From positions 1 to 31,965 of the forward strand of contig CAJMNM010000036.1 in assembly GCA_905214795.1 (NCBI GenBank): DNA of 31,965 nucleotides, read 5' to 3'. This document shows positions 16,038 to 24,382 of this stretch, piece by piece. The notes below the pieces were generated by a model. That model ran no database searches and was not told the origin of the DNA. It saw only the letters and a program-made list of their open reading frames with translations. Each line of letters opens with the position of its first letter. Within the stretch, counting starts at the first letter, position 1. Position numbers and translations under genes: made by a program. Source of the DNA: an uncultured bacterium (GTDB taxonomy: Bacteria > Bacteroidota > Bacteroidia > Bacteroidales > Bacteroidaceae).

Positions 16038-16607
16038 ATGAATTACGAGGAAGATATTAAAAAAGCGATAGAAGTAATGCGCCAGGGTGGCGTAATACTT
16101 TACCCCACAGACACTATCTGGGGGATTGGTTGTGATGCGACCAACGAGGAAGCCGTACGCAAAGTCTATGCCATCAAACAACGCGAAGACAGCAAGGCCC
16201 TTATCTGCCTTGTTGATTCGGCCGACCGTTTACAGCGTTATGTCGCTGACGTACCACAAGTGGCATGGGACCTTGTCGATTACGCCACGAAACCGCTTAC
16301 TGTCATATTTGACAAAGGAAAGAATCTGGCCCCCAACCTGCTGGCTGAAGACGGCAGTATCGCTCTGCGAATCACCCATGAAGCATTCAGCCAACAATTG
16401 TGTTACAGATTCCAGAAGGCTATTGTATCAACTTCGGCCAACATCAGCGGACAACCGTCACCGGCCAACTTCGCTGAAGTAAGTGATGAAATTAAAAATG
16501 CGGTGGATTATATTGTTCAGAGCAGACAAAACGAGACTGGCAAATCTGTACCAAGCAGTATTATTAAACTGGGAAATGACGGAGAAGTAAAAATCATCAG
16601 AAAATAA
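16038..16607 (+). CDS. tsaC: Threonylcarbamoyl-AMP synthase (Sua5/YrdC family)
   Basis: The 189-residue YrdC-domain enzyme makes threonylcarbamoyl-AMP from threonine, bicarbonate and ATP for the t6A37 modification of ANN-decoding tRNAs. Landmarks are GGVILYPTDTIWGIGCDA, KVYAIKQRED, LRITHEAF and the STSANISGQPSP block that contacts the nucleotide. It is the short form without the Sua5 C-terminal domain. It starts 17 bp after prfC and ends 9 bp before the ClC gene, so it is probably part of one operon. It could be called ywlC in Firmicutes style. Confidence 0.92.
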   Translation: MNYEEDIKKAIEVMRQGGVILYPTDTIWGIGCDATNEEAVRKVYAIKQREDSKALICLVDSADRLQRYVADVPQVAWDLVDYATKPLTVIFDKGKNLAPNLLAEDGSIALRITHEAFSQQLCYRFQKAIVSTSANISGQPSPANFAEVSDEIKNAVDYIVQSRQNETGKSVPSSIIKLGNDGEVKIIRK

Positions 16608-16616
16608 AAAGTCATC

Positions 16617-18419
16617 ATGGACAATACGGCCAAAAGACAATATACCATCTTTGAGCGCCTGTTTCTTTGGCGACGCATGAAATTCAGCGAACATAAGTTT
16701 ATTCTGTTGCTGAGTTTTATTGTCGGTATCTTTACAGCACTTGCTGGTCTTGTTCTGAAATGGTTCATCCATCAGATTCAATACGTTCTGACCTACCGTT
16801 TCGATATTACAGCATCCAACTGGCTCTATTTGGTTTATCCGGTTATCGGTATTTTTCTTACCGGTCTGTTTGTCCGTTATGTAGTGAAAGACGATATCGG
16901 ACATGGTGTCACAAAGATTCTGTTTGCCATAGCACGCAAACAAAGCAAAATAAAAGCACACAACACGTGGTCCAGCATTGTCGCCAGCGGTATCACCATC
17001 GGTTTTGGTGGATCTGTCGGCGCAGAAGCGCCCATCGTGCTCACAGGTTCGGCGATAGGCTCTAATCTGGGACGTCTCTTCGGCATGAACAACAAGACAT
17101 TAATGCTTCTTGTAGGATGTGGCGCGGCCGGGGCTGTTGCTGGAATTTTCAAAGCCCCGATTGCGGGACTGGTATTCACGCTCGAAGTTCTGATGATCGA
17201 CCTTACCATGTCTTCGCTACTGCCATTACTTGTTTCATGCGTAACAGCCGCAGGATTGACTTTTGCGATATCAGGAACCAATACTGTCTTCGAATTCCAT
17301 CTGATTGACGCTTTTGCAGTAAACAAAGTACCGGCATATATTTTACTTGGCATCTTCTGCGGATTGGTATCACTCTATTTCACCCGCACAATGAATTCCC
17401 TTGAAGATATCTTCCGCCGGTACAGCAACCCATACATTAAGCTGCTTATAGGTGGCTCCATGTTAAGTGTACTTATCTTTTTATTGCCGTCACTCTATGG
17501 TGAAGGTTACGAACTTATCAATCTTTTGCTCAACGGCAGCGGCCCTGACGACTGGAATACAGCCATGGACAGTTCTCTGTTCTACGGTCACAACAACCTG
17601 TTGCTTCTTTATCTGTCGTTGGTACTTATCTTTAAGGTTTTTGCTTCTACTGCAACCAACGGAGGTGGTGGATGCGGTGGTATCTTCGCACCTAGTCTTT
17701 TCTTAGGTTGTATTTCCGGCTTTATTTTCTCACGCTTATGGAATATTAATCAATGCTTGGATATCAGCCTTTCCGAACGCAATTTTGCCATGATGGGTAT
17801 GTGCGGACTGATGAGCGGTGTAATGCACGCTCCGCTGACTGGTATATTTCTTATTGCAGAACTTACGGGCGGCTATCAGCTGTTTATGCCTTTGATGATT
17901 GTTTCCGTCTGCTCCTATCTGACCATCATCGCTTTTGAACCGCATAGTATTTATTCTATGCGTCTGGCCAAGAAAGGACAACTTCTTACCCATCATAAAG
18001 ACCGCGCTATTCTGACTTTAATGAGTCTTGATTCTGTCATAGAAAAATATGACGAATATTTATATCCGGATATGGATTTGCGTCAGCTGGTTTCTTATAT
18101 CTCAAATTCACGTCGTGATGTTTTTCCGGTTGTAGACCGGCAACACCGCTTAGTAGGAATTGTTTATCTGGACAATGTCCGTCCTATCATGTTCAGGCAA
18201 GAATTGTACCATCGTTTTAAGATAAGTGAGCTCATGAGCGAACCTGTTGCCCGCTTGAATATCAACGACTCAATGGATGTTGTTGTCATGACATTCGATA
18301 AAACAGGCATGTGGACACTTCCAGTCGTCGATGCTGAAGGTATATTCATGGGCTTTATCAGGAAATCACGCGTCCTGACCAATTATCGTAAAACAATGGC
18401 AGACCTGTCTGACGATTAA
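16617..18419 (+). CDS. ClC family chloride channel/transporter with CBS domains
   Basis: The 600-residue protein has a membrane ClC domain (about residues 20-440, ten or more hydrophobic segments) and two C-terminal CBS domains (about 470-595). Family signatures are GFGGSVGAEAPIVLTGSAIG, where the Glu matches the gating glutamate of the GxEGP motif (here GAEAP), and GGGGCGGIFAPSLFLG. The CBS pair, with segments such as RRDVFPVVDRQHRLVGIVYL and GMWTLPVVDAEGIFMGFIRK, probably senses adenine nucleotides. It would move chloride or another anion across the inner membrane, and whether it is a channel or H+/Cl- exchanger cannot be told here. It lies between the tRNA-modification gene and fmt within the same operon. 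Confidence 0.92.
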   Translation: MDNTAKRQYTIFERLFLWRRMKFSEHKFILLLSFIVGIFTALAGLVLKWFIHQIQYVLTYRFDITASNWLYLVYPVIGIFLTGLFVRYVVKDDIGHGVTKILFAIARKQSKIKAHNTWSSIVASGITIGFGGSVGAEAPIVLTGSAIGSNLGRLFGMNNKTLMLLVGCGAAGAVAGIFKAPIAGLVFTLEVLMIDLTMSSLLPLLVSCVTAAGLTFAISGTNTVFEFHLIDAFAVNKVPAYILLGIFCGLVSLYFTRTMNSLEDIFRRYSNPYIKLLIGGSMLSVLIFLLPSLYGEGYELINLLLNGSGPDDWNTAMDSSLFYGHNNLLLLYLSLVLIFKVFASTATNGGGGCGGIFAPSLFLGCISGFIFSRLWNINQCLDISLSERNFAMMGMCGLMSGVMHAPLTGIFLIAELTGGYQLFMPLMIVSVCSYLTIIAFEPHSIYSMRLAKKGQLLTHHKDRAILTLMSLDSVIEKYDEYLYPDMDLRQLVSYISNSRRDVFPVVDRQHRLVGIVYLDNVRPIMFRQELYHRFKISELMSEPVARLNINDSMDVVVMTFDKTGMWTLPVVDAEGIFMGFIRKSRVLTNYRKTMADLSDD

Positions 18420-18441
18420 ACTTTAGTATTTTGAAACCCCA

Positions 18442-19416
18442 ATGAAAAAAGAAGATTTAAGAATCGTATATATGGGCACTCCCGAATTTGCGGTAGAAAG
18501 CCTGAAATGCCTTGTCGAAGGAGGATATAACGTAGTAGGTGTCATCACTATGCCCGACAAACCTGTCGGCCGCCATCAGGATACACTTCAGGCCAGCCCT
18601 GTCAAGCAATATGCCGTATCCCAGGGACTCAAGGTGCTGCAACCGGTCAAGCTTAAGGACGAAGCTTTCATAGAAGAATTACGCGCATTAAAAGCAGACC
18701 TTCAAATAGTAGTAGCATTCAGAATGTTGCCGGAAGTGGTCTGGAACATGCCCCGTCTTGGCACATTCAACCTTCATGCGTCATTATTACCTCAATACCG
18801 CGGTGCCGCTCCTATTAATTGGGCTGTTATCAACGGCGATACAGAAACAGGTATCACTACATTCTTCCTTAAACACGAAATTGACACCGGAGAAATTATC
18901 CAACAAGTACGCATACCTATTGCCGACACCGACAACGTGGAGATTGTATACGACAAGTTAATGGTTTTGGGAGGAAAACTGGTTACAGAAACAGTCGACC
19001 ATATCTTGGACGGTACTGTTAAATCTATTCCTCAAGAAAGTATAACAACTGATGAGCCACTCCGTCCGGCGCCCAAAATATTCAAAGAAACTTGTCGTAT
19101 AGACTGGAATGAAAAGAATGTCAAACAACTTTACGATTTCGTCAGAGGACTTTCGCCCTATCCTGCTGCATGGACAGAAATGGAACAGGAAGACGGCAAA
19201 CGTCTGACACTAAAAATATTCCAGACCGAGAAAGAATTCACATCTCACAATCTGTCCATAGGTGATATCGTCTCTGATGGCAAACGATACCTGAAGGTCG
19301 CCGCTACAGACGGATTCCTTAACTTAAAAGAAATTCAGCTTGCCGGAAAGAAACGTATGAATGTAGAAGACTTTCTGAGAGGATTCCGTATCGACAATAT
19401 CAAACGTATGGTATAA
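18442..19416 (+). CDS. fmt: Methionyl-tRNA formyltransferase
   Basis: The 324-residue enzyme transfers a formyl group from 10-formyl-THF to Met-tRNAfMet for translation initiation. It opens with RIVYMGTPEFAVESL, has the catalytic core FNLHASLLPQYRGAAPINWA with the SLLP and Asn-His-Asp environment, and carries a C-terminal OB-type domain from about residue 205 that binds tRNA (ending in DFLRGFRIDN). It starts 22 bp after the ClC gene and is the last gene of the plus-strand run, followed by a strong terminator. The folate enzyme FolD, which makes the donor precursor, is encoded about 3.6 kb downstream. Confidence 0.96.
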   Translation: MKKEDLRIVYMGTPEFAVESLKCLVEGGYNVVGVITMPDKPVGRHQDTLQASPVKQYAVSQGLKVLQPVKLKDEAFIEELRALKADLQIVVAFRMLPEVVWNMPRLGTFNLHASLLPQYRGAAPINWAVINGDTETGITTFFLKHEIDTGEIIQQVRIPIADTDNVEIVYDKLMVLGGKLVTETVDHILDGTVKSIPQESITTDEPLRPAPKIFKETCRIDWNEKNVKQLYDFVRGLSPYPAAWTEMEQEDGKRLTLKIFQTEKEFTSHNLSIGDIVSDGKRYLKVAATDGFLNLKEIQLAGKKRMNVEDFLRGFRIDNIKRMV

Positions 19417-19437
19417 ATTCTTTTTTATCTATAATAT

Positions 19438-19483
19438 AAACGCTTCGTTTTGTCTTGTTAAAGGTAAAACGAAGCGTTTTCTA
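19438..19483 (+). terminator. Rho-independent terminator after fmt
   Basis: The arms AAACGCTTCGTTTT (19438-19451) and AAAACGAAGCGTTT (19466-19479) form a perfect 14-bp stem with a 14-nt loop, followed by T and CTATAT. It lies 22 bp beyond the fmt stop and probably ends the seven-gene transcript. Confidence 0.8.
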
Positions 19484-19700
19484 TATATAAATCTCAACGT
19501 AAAAGACTACATTGACACCCGAATAATCTTTTTTTACGAACAACACCATTAAGCCTCCGTAAGTCCTTTATAAAATAACCAGACATAAACTCACTTCATT
19601 ATCTCCTATGCTACTTTTATATGTCATCTCAAATTAAATGCAAAAAATATATCATAAAGAACACTTAGAAACAAACTCTTTAGCCAATTCCACACAAAAC
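19484..19700. other. Gene-free region between two convergent terminators
   Basis: No open frame or RNA-like structure is seen here. It is AT-rich spacer between the fmt terminator and the terminator of the outer membrane protein gene. Confidence 0.5.
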
Positions 19701-19740
19701 AAAATCAGGCTGCCGGTATATCTCCGGCAACCTGATTTTT
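19701..19740 (-). terminator. Terminator of the FadL-type gene
   Basis: The minus-strand stem is AAATCAGG and TGCCGG against CCGGCA and CCTGATTT, with a single mismatch and a 7-nt loop. It is followed on the minus strand by TTTTGTTTTG. It lies 33 bp beyond the stop of the outer membrane protein gene. Confidence 0.7.
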
Positions 19741-19772
19741 CAGTTATATAAAAAATGCTTGTATAAAGTGTT

Positions 19773-21335
19773 TTAGAAAGTGAAATCCAGGCCAAGACCA
19801 AAGACCTTATTGGTTCGTGTAAAAGAGTCGGAACCTTTCAGAGCACCAGCGGCAAGTAGAGCATCTGCAGTAGGCTGTCCCACAGCCTGTGCGATTGTGG
19901 CACTCACACCATTATAATCGTTGGTCGACTTATCATAAGTTTTGTAGAATGTATGGAAATAAGCCACATTAAGTTTCATACGTTTGGTCAATTGCACACC
20001 GAGACCTATACCGGCTGAAGTCGAACTGACATTAAAACTCATGTCTTTCATATACGCATCAGTCAAACCGTAATTTGTACTCTGCACTCCGGCACTGATT
20101 TGCCAACGCTTGTTAATATCATATTCCACACCGGCCAGATATTCATTTGTACCCTTATCCAACAATTCGTTGGTGTTACCCTCCTGAGTAGCCTGCTTAT
20201 CAAAGAAGTGGTGATAACCCACCATCACTCTTAAATTAGACAAAATATCATACTGCGCACCAATAGTCAACAAAGCCGGAATATCTTCCTTAACAGTCCG
20301 GCCGTCACGATACTTGTCAAGCATTGTCAGACGCTCTGCCGACTCACTGTTTGCAGCCCGGTTGTCCAAACGGATTTTGGTTTTAAACTCATATTTTACA
20401 CCAAAATTAAATTTACCTATTTTATAATCCAAACCCAGAATCGGTGTGAAACCCCATCCGGTCTGGTCGCAGTTCAACGTCACATCCTGAGTGGCAACAG
20501 CCAAAGTACCCATTTGGCGAGCCTGTGCCGCATACTCTGCGGCCTTAGCAGCAAGCTGCTGTGCCAAAGCCTGATTACCGGCTTGAGCGGCAGCCTCGGC
20601 CTGAGCAGCAAATGCACCACTGGCCTGTTCTGCTTTTCCCATCAGTCCGCCAAACAATCCCGTAGCACTGGTCATTTCACCGGTTGAAGGATTATTCACC
20701 GAAATGTTTCTCACATAACCATAATAATTACAGGTTGCGTATATCACACGTCCACCTACAAAAGCAGAAAGATTATCCGATATCTTATAACCGGCACCAA
20801 CCTGAAAACCATAATAATATTGGCGACCACGCATGTAACTGTCAAGATCATAAGATGTAATCCCCAAATCCTGTCCTAGTAAGGGAAGTAATGCCGCCTG
20901 ACTTTCAAATGAACCCAGACCATCATCGAAAGCACATTTTCCACCGCCGCCTCCGATGGCAAAATTAAATGAAAAAGACCAACGATCTGTGTTATACGCG
21001 GCCTGAAGCGATGGAACTACCGGAGCAGAAGCCTCGCCTTTGAACAGTTTGGAAGACTGACCATTGTTCCGCGCACCGTAACTGAACGGTCCGAAAGTAG
21101 AAGTCACTTCACGTGTCTGATACGCACTCTGAAAGTTTAATGACAAATGAAAGCCTTTATTTAAAAAAGCTACTCCTGCCGGATTACTGTATACACCGTC
21201 TATACCTATCGCACCATCCCTTGCCGGATTACGCAAGAATGCAATATTCTGATTCGTGTTGGTTAACAATCCTCCCGCAAAAGTTATATTTGAAACCAAT
21301 AATCCGGTAACAAACAATGCGCTAATTTTCTTCAT
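19773..21335 (-). CDS. FadL/OmpP1/TodX-type outer membrane transport protein
   Basis: The 520-residue protein has a signal peptide, MKKISALFVTGLLVSNITFA with cleavage after Ala20, and a mature start NQNIAFLRNPARDGAIGIDG. The NPAG at 51-54 and the alternating amphipathic strands through the rest fit a FadL-type 14-strand beta-barrel that imports hydrophobic compounds. It ends with Phe, as barrel proteins do. Residues about 223-280 are an unusual Ala/Gln-rich helical insert between strands, described in the findings. No catalytic residues apply. It is probably monocistronic: terminators flank it, and a -33/-7 pair lies upstream. The substrate is unknown. Bacteroides have several FadL-like proteins, so long-chain fatty acid uptake is a family inference. 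Confidence 0.85.
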   Translation of the reverse strand: MKKISALFVTGLLVSNITFAGGLLTNTNQNIAFLRNPARDGAIGIDGVYSNPAGVAFLNKGFHLSLNFQSAYQTREVTSTFGPFSYGARNNGQSSKLFKGEASAPVVPSLQAAYNTDRWSFSFNFAIGGGGGKCAFDDGLGSFESQAALLPLLGQDLGITSYDLDSYMRGRQYYYGFQVGAGYKISDNLSAFVGGRVIYATCNYYGYVRNISVNNPSTGEMTSATGLFGGLMGKAEQASGAFAAQAEAAAQAGNQALAQQLAAKAAEYAAQARQMGTLAVATQDVTLNCDQTGWGFTPILGLDYKIGKFNFGVKYEFKTKIRLDNRAANSESAERLTMLDKYRDGRTVKEDIPALLTIGAQYDILSNLRVMVGYHHFFDKQATQEGNTNELLDKGTNEYLAGVEYDINKRWQISAGVQSTNYGLTDAYMKDMSFNVSSTSAGIGLGVQLTKRMKLNVAYFHTFYKTYDKSTNDYNGVSATIAQAVGQPTADALLAAGALKGSDSFTRTNKVFGLGLDFTF

Positions 21336-21364
21336 AATGCTTATAAGTTATTAAATTCAAGGCG

Positions 21365-21395
21365 CAAAGTTAAGTATATTTAATTAATTTCACAA
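21365..21395 (-). promoter_or_regulatory. Promoter of the FadL-type gene
   Basis: On the minus strand a GTTG (-33) is followed after 20 nt by TAACTTTG (-7), which fits the Bacteroides promoter pattern. The start codon lies about 30 bp downstream of the -7 box. Confidence 0.6.
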
Positions 21396-21543
21396 CTTTT
21401 AGTATTATATTATTCCGAAACAAACTGTTTTTATCGAAACTTTTTAAGACGTAACTTAATATTTTAGACCTTTTACTATCTCTAATCACAATCAAAAAAG
21501 CACGATTTGTCCATACAGCCGATAACTATAAGTATTTTTTTTG

Positions 21544-21551
21544 TATCTTTG
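21544..21551 (+). promoter_or_regulatory. -7 element for ffh
   Basis: TATCTTTG matches TAnnTTTG and lies 39 bp upstream of the ffh start, within the typical TTTGTATCTTTGCGCC context of Bacteroides housekeeping promoters. A -33 TTTG at correct spacing is not seen. Confidence 0.5.
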
Positions 21552-21590
21552 CGCCTCATAAAGTATATATAATTAAAAGAATAACCCAAT

Positions 21591-22955
21591 ATGTTTGATA
21601 ATTTAAGCGAAAGACTTGAACGGTCGTTCAAAATTCTGAAAGGTGAAGGCAAAATCACCGAAATCAATGTGGCAGAAACCTTAAAGGACGTTCGCCGTGC
21701 GCTTCTCGATGCCGATGTAAACTATAAGGTAGCCAAGAGCTTCACCGACAAAGTAAAAGAAAAAGCATTGGGACAGAATGTACTGACAGCCGTTAAGCCA
21801 AGCCAGTTGATGGTCAAAATTGTTCACGATGAACTGGCAGAGCTTATGGGCGGTGAGACAGCCGACCTCAATCTGAAAGGTCATCCTTCAGTCATCCTTA
21901 TGGCCGGTCTCAACGGTGCCGGTAAGACCACATTCTCCGGCAAGCTGGCATTAATGCTGAAAAACAAGAAAAACAAAAAGCCTTTAATGGCAGCGTGTGA
22001 CGTCTACCGTCCGGCAGCTATCGAGCAGTTAAAGGTTTTGGGCGAACAGATGCAGATTCCTGTATTCAGCGAACCGGACAGCAAAGACCCTGTCAAGATT
22101 GCACTCGACGCCATTCATGAGGCTAAAGCCAAAGGCTACGATGTGGTTGTAGTCGATACCGCCGGACGTCTGGCTGTCGACGAGGAAATGATGCAGGAAA
22201 TTGCAGCCATTAAGAATGCCATCAACCCGGACGAGACCTTGTTCGTTGTTGATGCCATGACCGGACAGGATGCCGTCAACACAGCTAAGGAATTCAACGA
22301 CCGTCTGGACTTCGATGGTGTTGTATTGACCAAACTTGATGGTGACACCCGTGGTGGTGCTGCACTTTCCATCCGCTCAGTAGTCAACAAGCCTATTAAG
22401 TTTGTGGGCACCGGCGAGAAAATGGAAGCCATCGACCCCTTCCATCCTTCACGTATGGCCGACCGTATTCTGGGTATGGGCGATATCGTTTCATTGGTTG
22501 AAAAAGCTCAGGAACAATACGACGAAGAAGAGGCCCGCCGTTTGCAGAAGAAAATCGCCAAGAACCAGTTCGACTTCAACGACTTCATGGCGCAGATACA
22601 ACAAATCAAGAAGATGGGTAACCTCAAGGACCTGGCAAGCATGATTCCGGGTGTAGGCAAAGCCATCAAGGATATAGATATCGACGACAATGCGTTCAAA
22701 GGTATTGAAGCCATTATCCAGAGTATGACTCCGCGCGAACGTACCAATCCTGAAATCCTTAATTCAAGCCGTCGTCAGCGCATCGCAAAAGGTTCCGGCG
22801 TCAGCATCCAGGAAGTAAACCGTCTGATCAAGCAGTTCGACCAGACCCGTAAGATGATGAAGATGGTAACCGGAAGCAAAATGGGCAAGATGATGGCAAA
22901 CATGCCTAAAATGCCAGGCATGCCGGGAATGCCAAAGATGCCTAAACTGAAATAA
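21591..22955 (+). CDS. ffh: Signal recognition particle protein Ffh
   Basis: The 454-residue SRP54 GTPase binds signal sequences and 4.5S RNA and, with FtsY, targets membrane proteins cotranslationally. The N domain (1-90) is followed by the G domain with GLNGAGKTTFSGKLA (106-120), VDTAGRLAVDEEMMQE, and TKLDGDTRGGAALS. The M domain starts around 300 and ends in a Met-rich tail with several MPKMPGM-like repeats. It also contains the RNA-binding segment near the conserved SGVS block. It is the first of a pair with folD, with 22 bp between them. Confidence 0.97.
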   Translation: MFDNLSERLERSFKILKGEGKITEINVAETLKDVRRALLDADVNYKVAKSFTDKVKEKALGQNVLTAVKPSQLMVKIVHDELAELMGGETADLNLKGHPSVILMAGLNGAGKTTFSGKLALMLKNKKNKKPLMAACDVYRPAAIEQLKVLGEQMQIPVFSEPDSKDPVKIALDAIHEAKAKGYDVVVVDTAGRLAVDEEMMQEIAAIKNAINPDETLFVVDAMTGQDAVNTAKEFNDRLDFDGVVLTKLDGDTRGGAALSIRSVVNKPIKFVGTGEKMEAIDPFHPSRMADRILGMGDIVSLVEKAQEQYDEEEARRLQKKIAKNQFDFNDFMAQIQQIKKMGNLKDLASMIPGVGKAIKDIDIDDNAFKGIEAIIQSMTPRERTNPEILNSSRRQRIAKGSGVSIQEVNRLIKQFDQTRKMMKMVTGSKMGKMMANMPKMPGMPGMPKMPKLK

Positions 22956-22977
22956 TGACCTTTAAAAATCTATACTC

Positions 22978-23856
22978 ATGCAAATCATAGACGGAAAGGC
23001 TACAGCGGCACAGATAAAAGCCGAAATAGCCGAAGAAGTAAGACAAATAGTCGAAGCAGGAGGTAAACGTCCCCACTTGGCCGCCATTCTTGTCGGCCAC
23101 GATGGCGGCAGTGAAACCTATGTGCGCAACAAAGTACTGGCATGTGAAGTCTGCGGTTTCAAATCCACCCTGCTGAGATTTGAAGATACCATCACCGAAG
23201 AAGAACTTCTGGCACAGGTTGACAAGCTTAACAAAGACGAGGATGTAGACGGATTCATCGTACAATTACCACTTCCGAAACACATCTCCGAACAGAAAGT
23301 CATCGAAGCCATTGACTACCGCAAGGATGTAGACGGATTCCACCCCATCAATGTCGGACGTATGGCCATCGGCCTTCCCTGCTACATCTCAGCCACCCCG
23401 AAGGGTATTCTCGAATTGCTCAACCGCTATCATATCGAGACAAGCGGAAAGAAATGTGTCGTTCTGGGCCGCAGCAACATTGTTGGCAAACCAATGGCAC
23501 AGCTTATGATGCAAAAGCAGTATGGCGACGCCACAGTAACCGTTTGCCACAGTCATAGCAAAGACCTGAAAAAAGAATGCCGCGAGGCCGACATTATCAT
23601 TGCAGCCATCGGACAGCCTGACTTCGTTACTGCAGACATGGTAAAAGACGGAGCTACCATTATCGACGTTGGTACAACCCGTGTTCCCGATGCAACAAAG
23701 AAAAGCGGTTTCCGTCTTAACGGAGACGTGAAATACGACGAAGTTGCTCCCAAATGCGCCTTTATCACCCCGGTTCCCGGAGGTGTCGGTCCTATGACCA
23801 TCTGTATGCTGATGAAGAATACACTTTCAGCCGGCAAAAAAGAATTTTATAAATAA
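22978..23856 (+). CDS. folD: Bifunctional methylene-THF dehydrogenase/cyclohydrolase
   Basis: The 292-residue enzyme interconverts 5,10-methylene-THF and 10-formyl-THF. It shows the substrate-site YVRNKVLACEVCGF with the Tyr-x3-Lys pair, QLPLPKHI, the NADP-binding VVLGRSNIVGKPMAQLM, and the C-terminal TPVPGGVGPMTICML. Its product is the formyl donor used by Fmt, encoded upstream in the window. It is the second gene after ffh and is followed by a strong terminator. The length matches the family norm. Confidence 0.97.
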   Translation: MQIIDGKATAAQIKAEIAEEVRQIVEAGGKRPHLAAILVGHDGGSETYVRNKVLACEVCGFKSTLLRFEDTITEEELLAQVDKLNKDEDVDGFIVQLPLPKHISEQKVIEAIDYRKDVDGFHPINVGRMAIGLPCYISATPKGILELLNRYHIETSGKKCVVLGRSNIVGKPMAQLMMQKQYGDATVTVCHSHSKDLKKECREADIIIAAIGQPDFVTADMVKDGATIIDVGTTRVPDATKKSGFRLNGDVKYDEVAPKCAFITPVPGGVGPMTICMLMKNTLSAGKKEFYK

Positions 23857-23887
23857 ACAACATCACACTTTAGTGTAGATTATCCAT

Positions 23888-23928
23888 AAAACGGGCATAA
23901 GTCATTTACTTATCGCCCGTTTTTCTTT
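23888..23928 (+). terminator. Rho-independent terminator after folD
   Basis: The arms AAAACGGGC-ATAAG (23888-23901) and CTTAT-GCCCGTTTT (23909-23923, with one bulged C) are followed by TTCTTTTCC. It lies 31 bp beyond the folD stop. Confidence 0.85.
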
Positions 23929-24087
23929 TCCCTAATAAATCCTCATATCTGTTCAAAAGCCCAAACTCTCGTACAACAATAAAAAAACATCATTTTTTCT
24001 TTATTTTATACGAAGCTCAAAAACAAACATTTAGATTCTACACTTCAGTCTTTTATTAAAAAACGCCGCAAAAAAACGCTCCAAAAA

Positions 24088-24118
24088 TTTGCAGATTAAA
24101 ATAAAATGCGTACCTTTG
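24088..24118 (+). promoter_or_regulatory. Consensus Bacteroides promoter of tRNA-His
   Basis: TTTG at 24088-24091, 19 nt, and TACCTTTG at 24111-24118 match the Bacteroides -33/-7 consensus exactly. The transcript would start around 24125, about 43 nt ahead of the mature tRNA. Confidence 0.8.
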
Positions 24119-24167
24119 CAACGCTTTCGGGAACAAACACTAACAAATCCTAAAGCACACCAGACAT

Positions 24168-24242
24168 GGTGACTATAGTTCAGTTGGTTAGAGCGTCAGA
24201 TTGTGGTTCTGAATGTCGTGGGTTCGAGTCCCACTAGTCACC
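24168..24242 (+). tRNA. tRNA-His (anticodon GTG)
   Basis: The sequence folds as a cloverleaf. The 7-bp acceptor stem GTGACTA/TAGTCAC has the extra G at the -1 position (24168) paired to C73 (24242), the His identity feature. A D-arm with TTCAGTTGGTTAGAGC follows. The anticodon stem TCAGA/TCTGA has loop TTGTGGT with anticodon GTG, and the T-arm is GTGGGTTCGAGTCCCAC. Full CCA is not encoded: the genome continues CAAAG. The mobile element begins just downstream, and tRNA 3' ends are typical attachment sites for tyrosine recombinases. Confidence 0.95.
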
Positions 24243-24243
24243 C

Positions 24244-24288
24244 AAAGAAGTCCTTGATAATCATCAGATTATTAAGGACTTCTTTTTT
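24244..24288 (+). terminator. Terminator of tRNA-His
   Basis: The arms AAAGAAGTCCTT (24244-24255) and AAGGACTTCTTT (24274-24285) are continued inward by GATAATC and GATTATT with loop ATCA. This gives a 19-bp stem with one G-T pair, followed by more T. It is a strong intrinsic terminator directly after the tRNA. Confidence 0.85.
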
Positions 24289-24382
24289 ACAAACAAACGG
24301 GGAGAATACAAAGAAGAGACTTGAAGGAGTACTGTATCTATGATTGTTGGCTAATTGTTGGTGGAAAAACAACGTATTTAAC

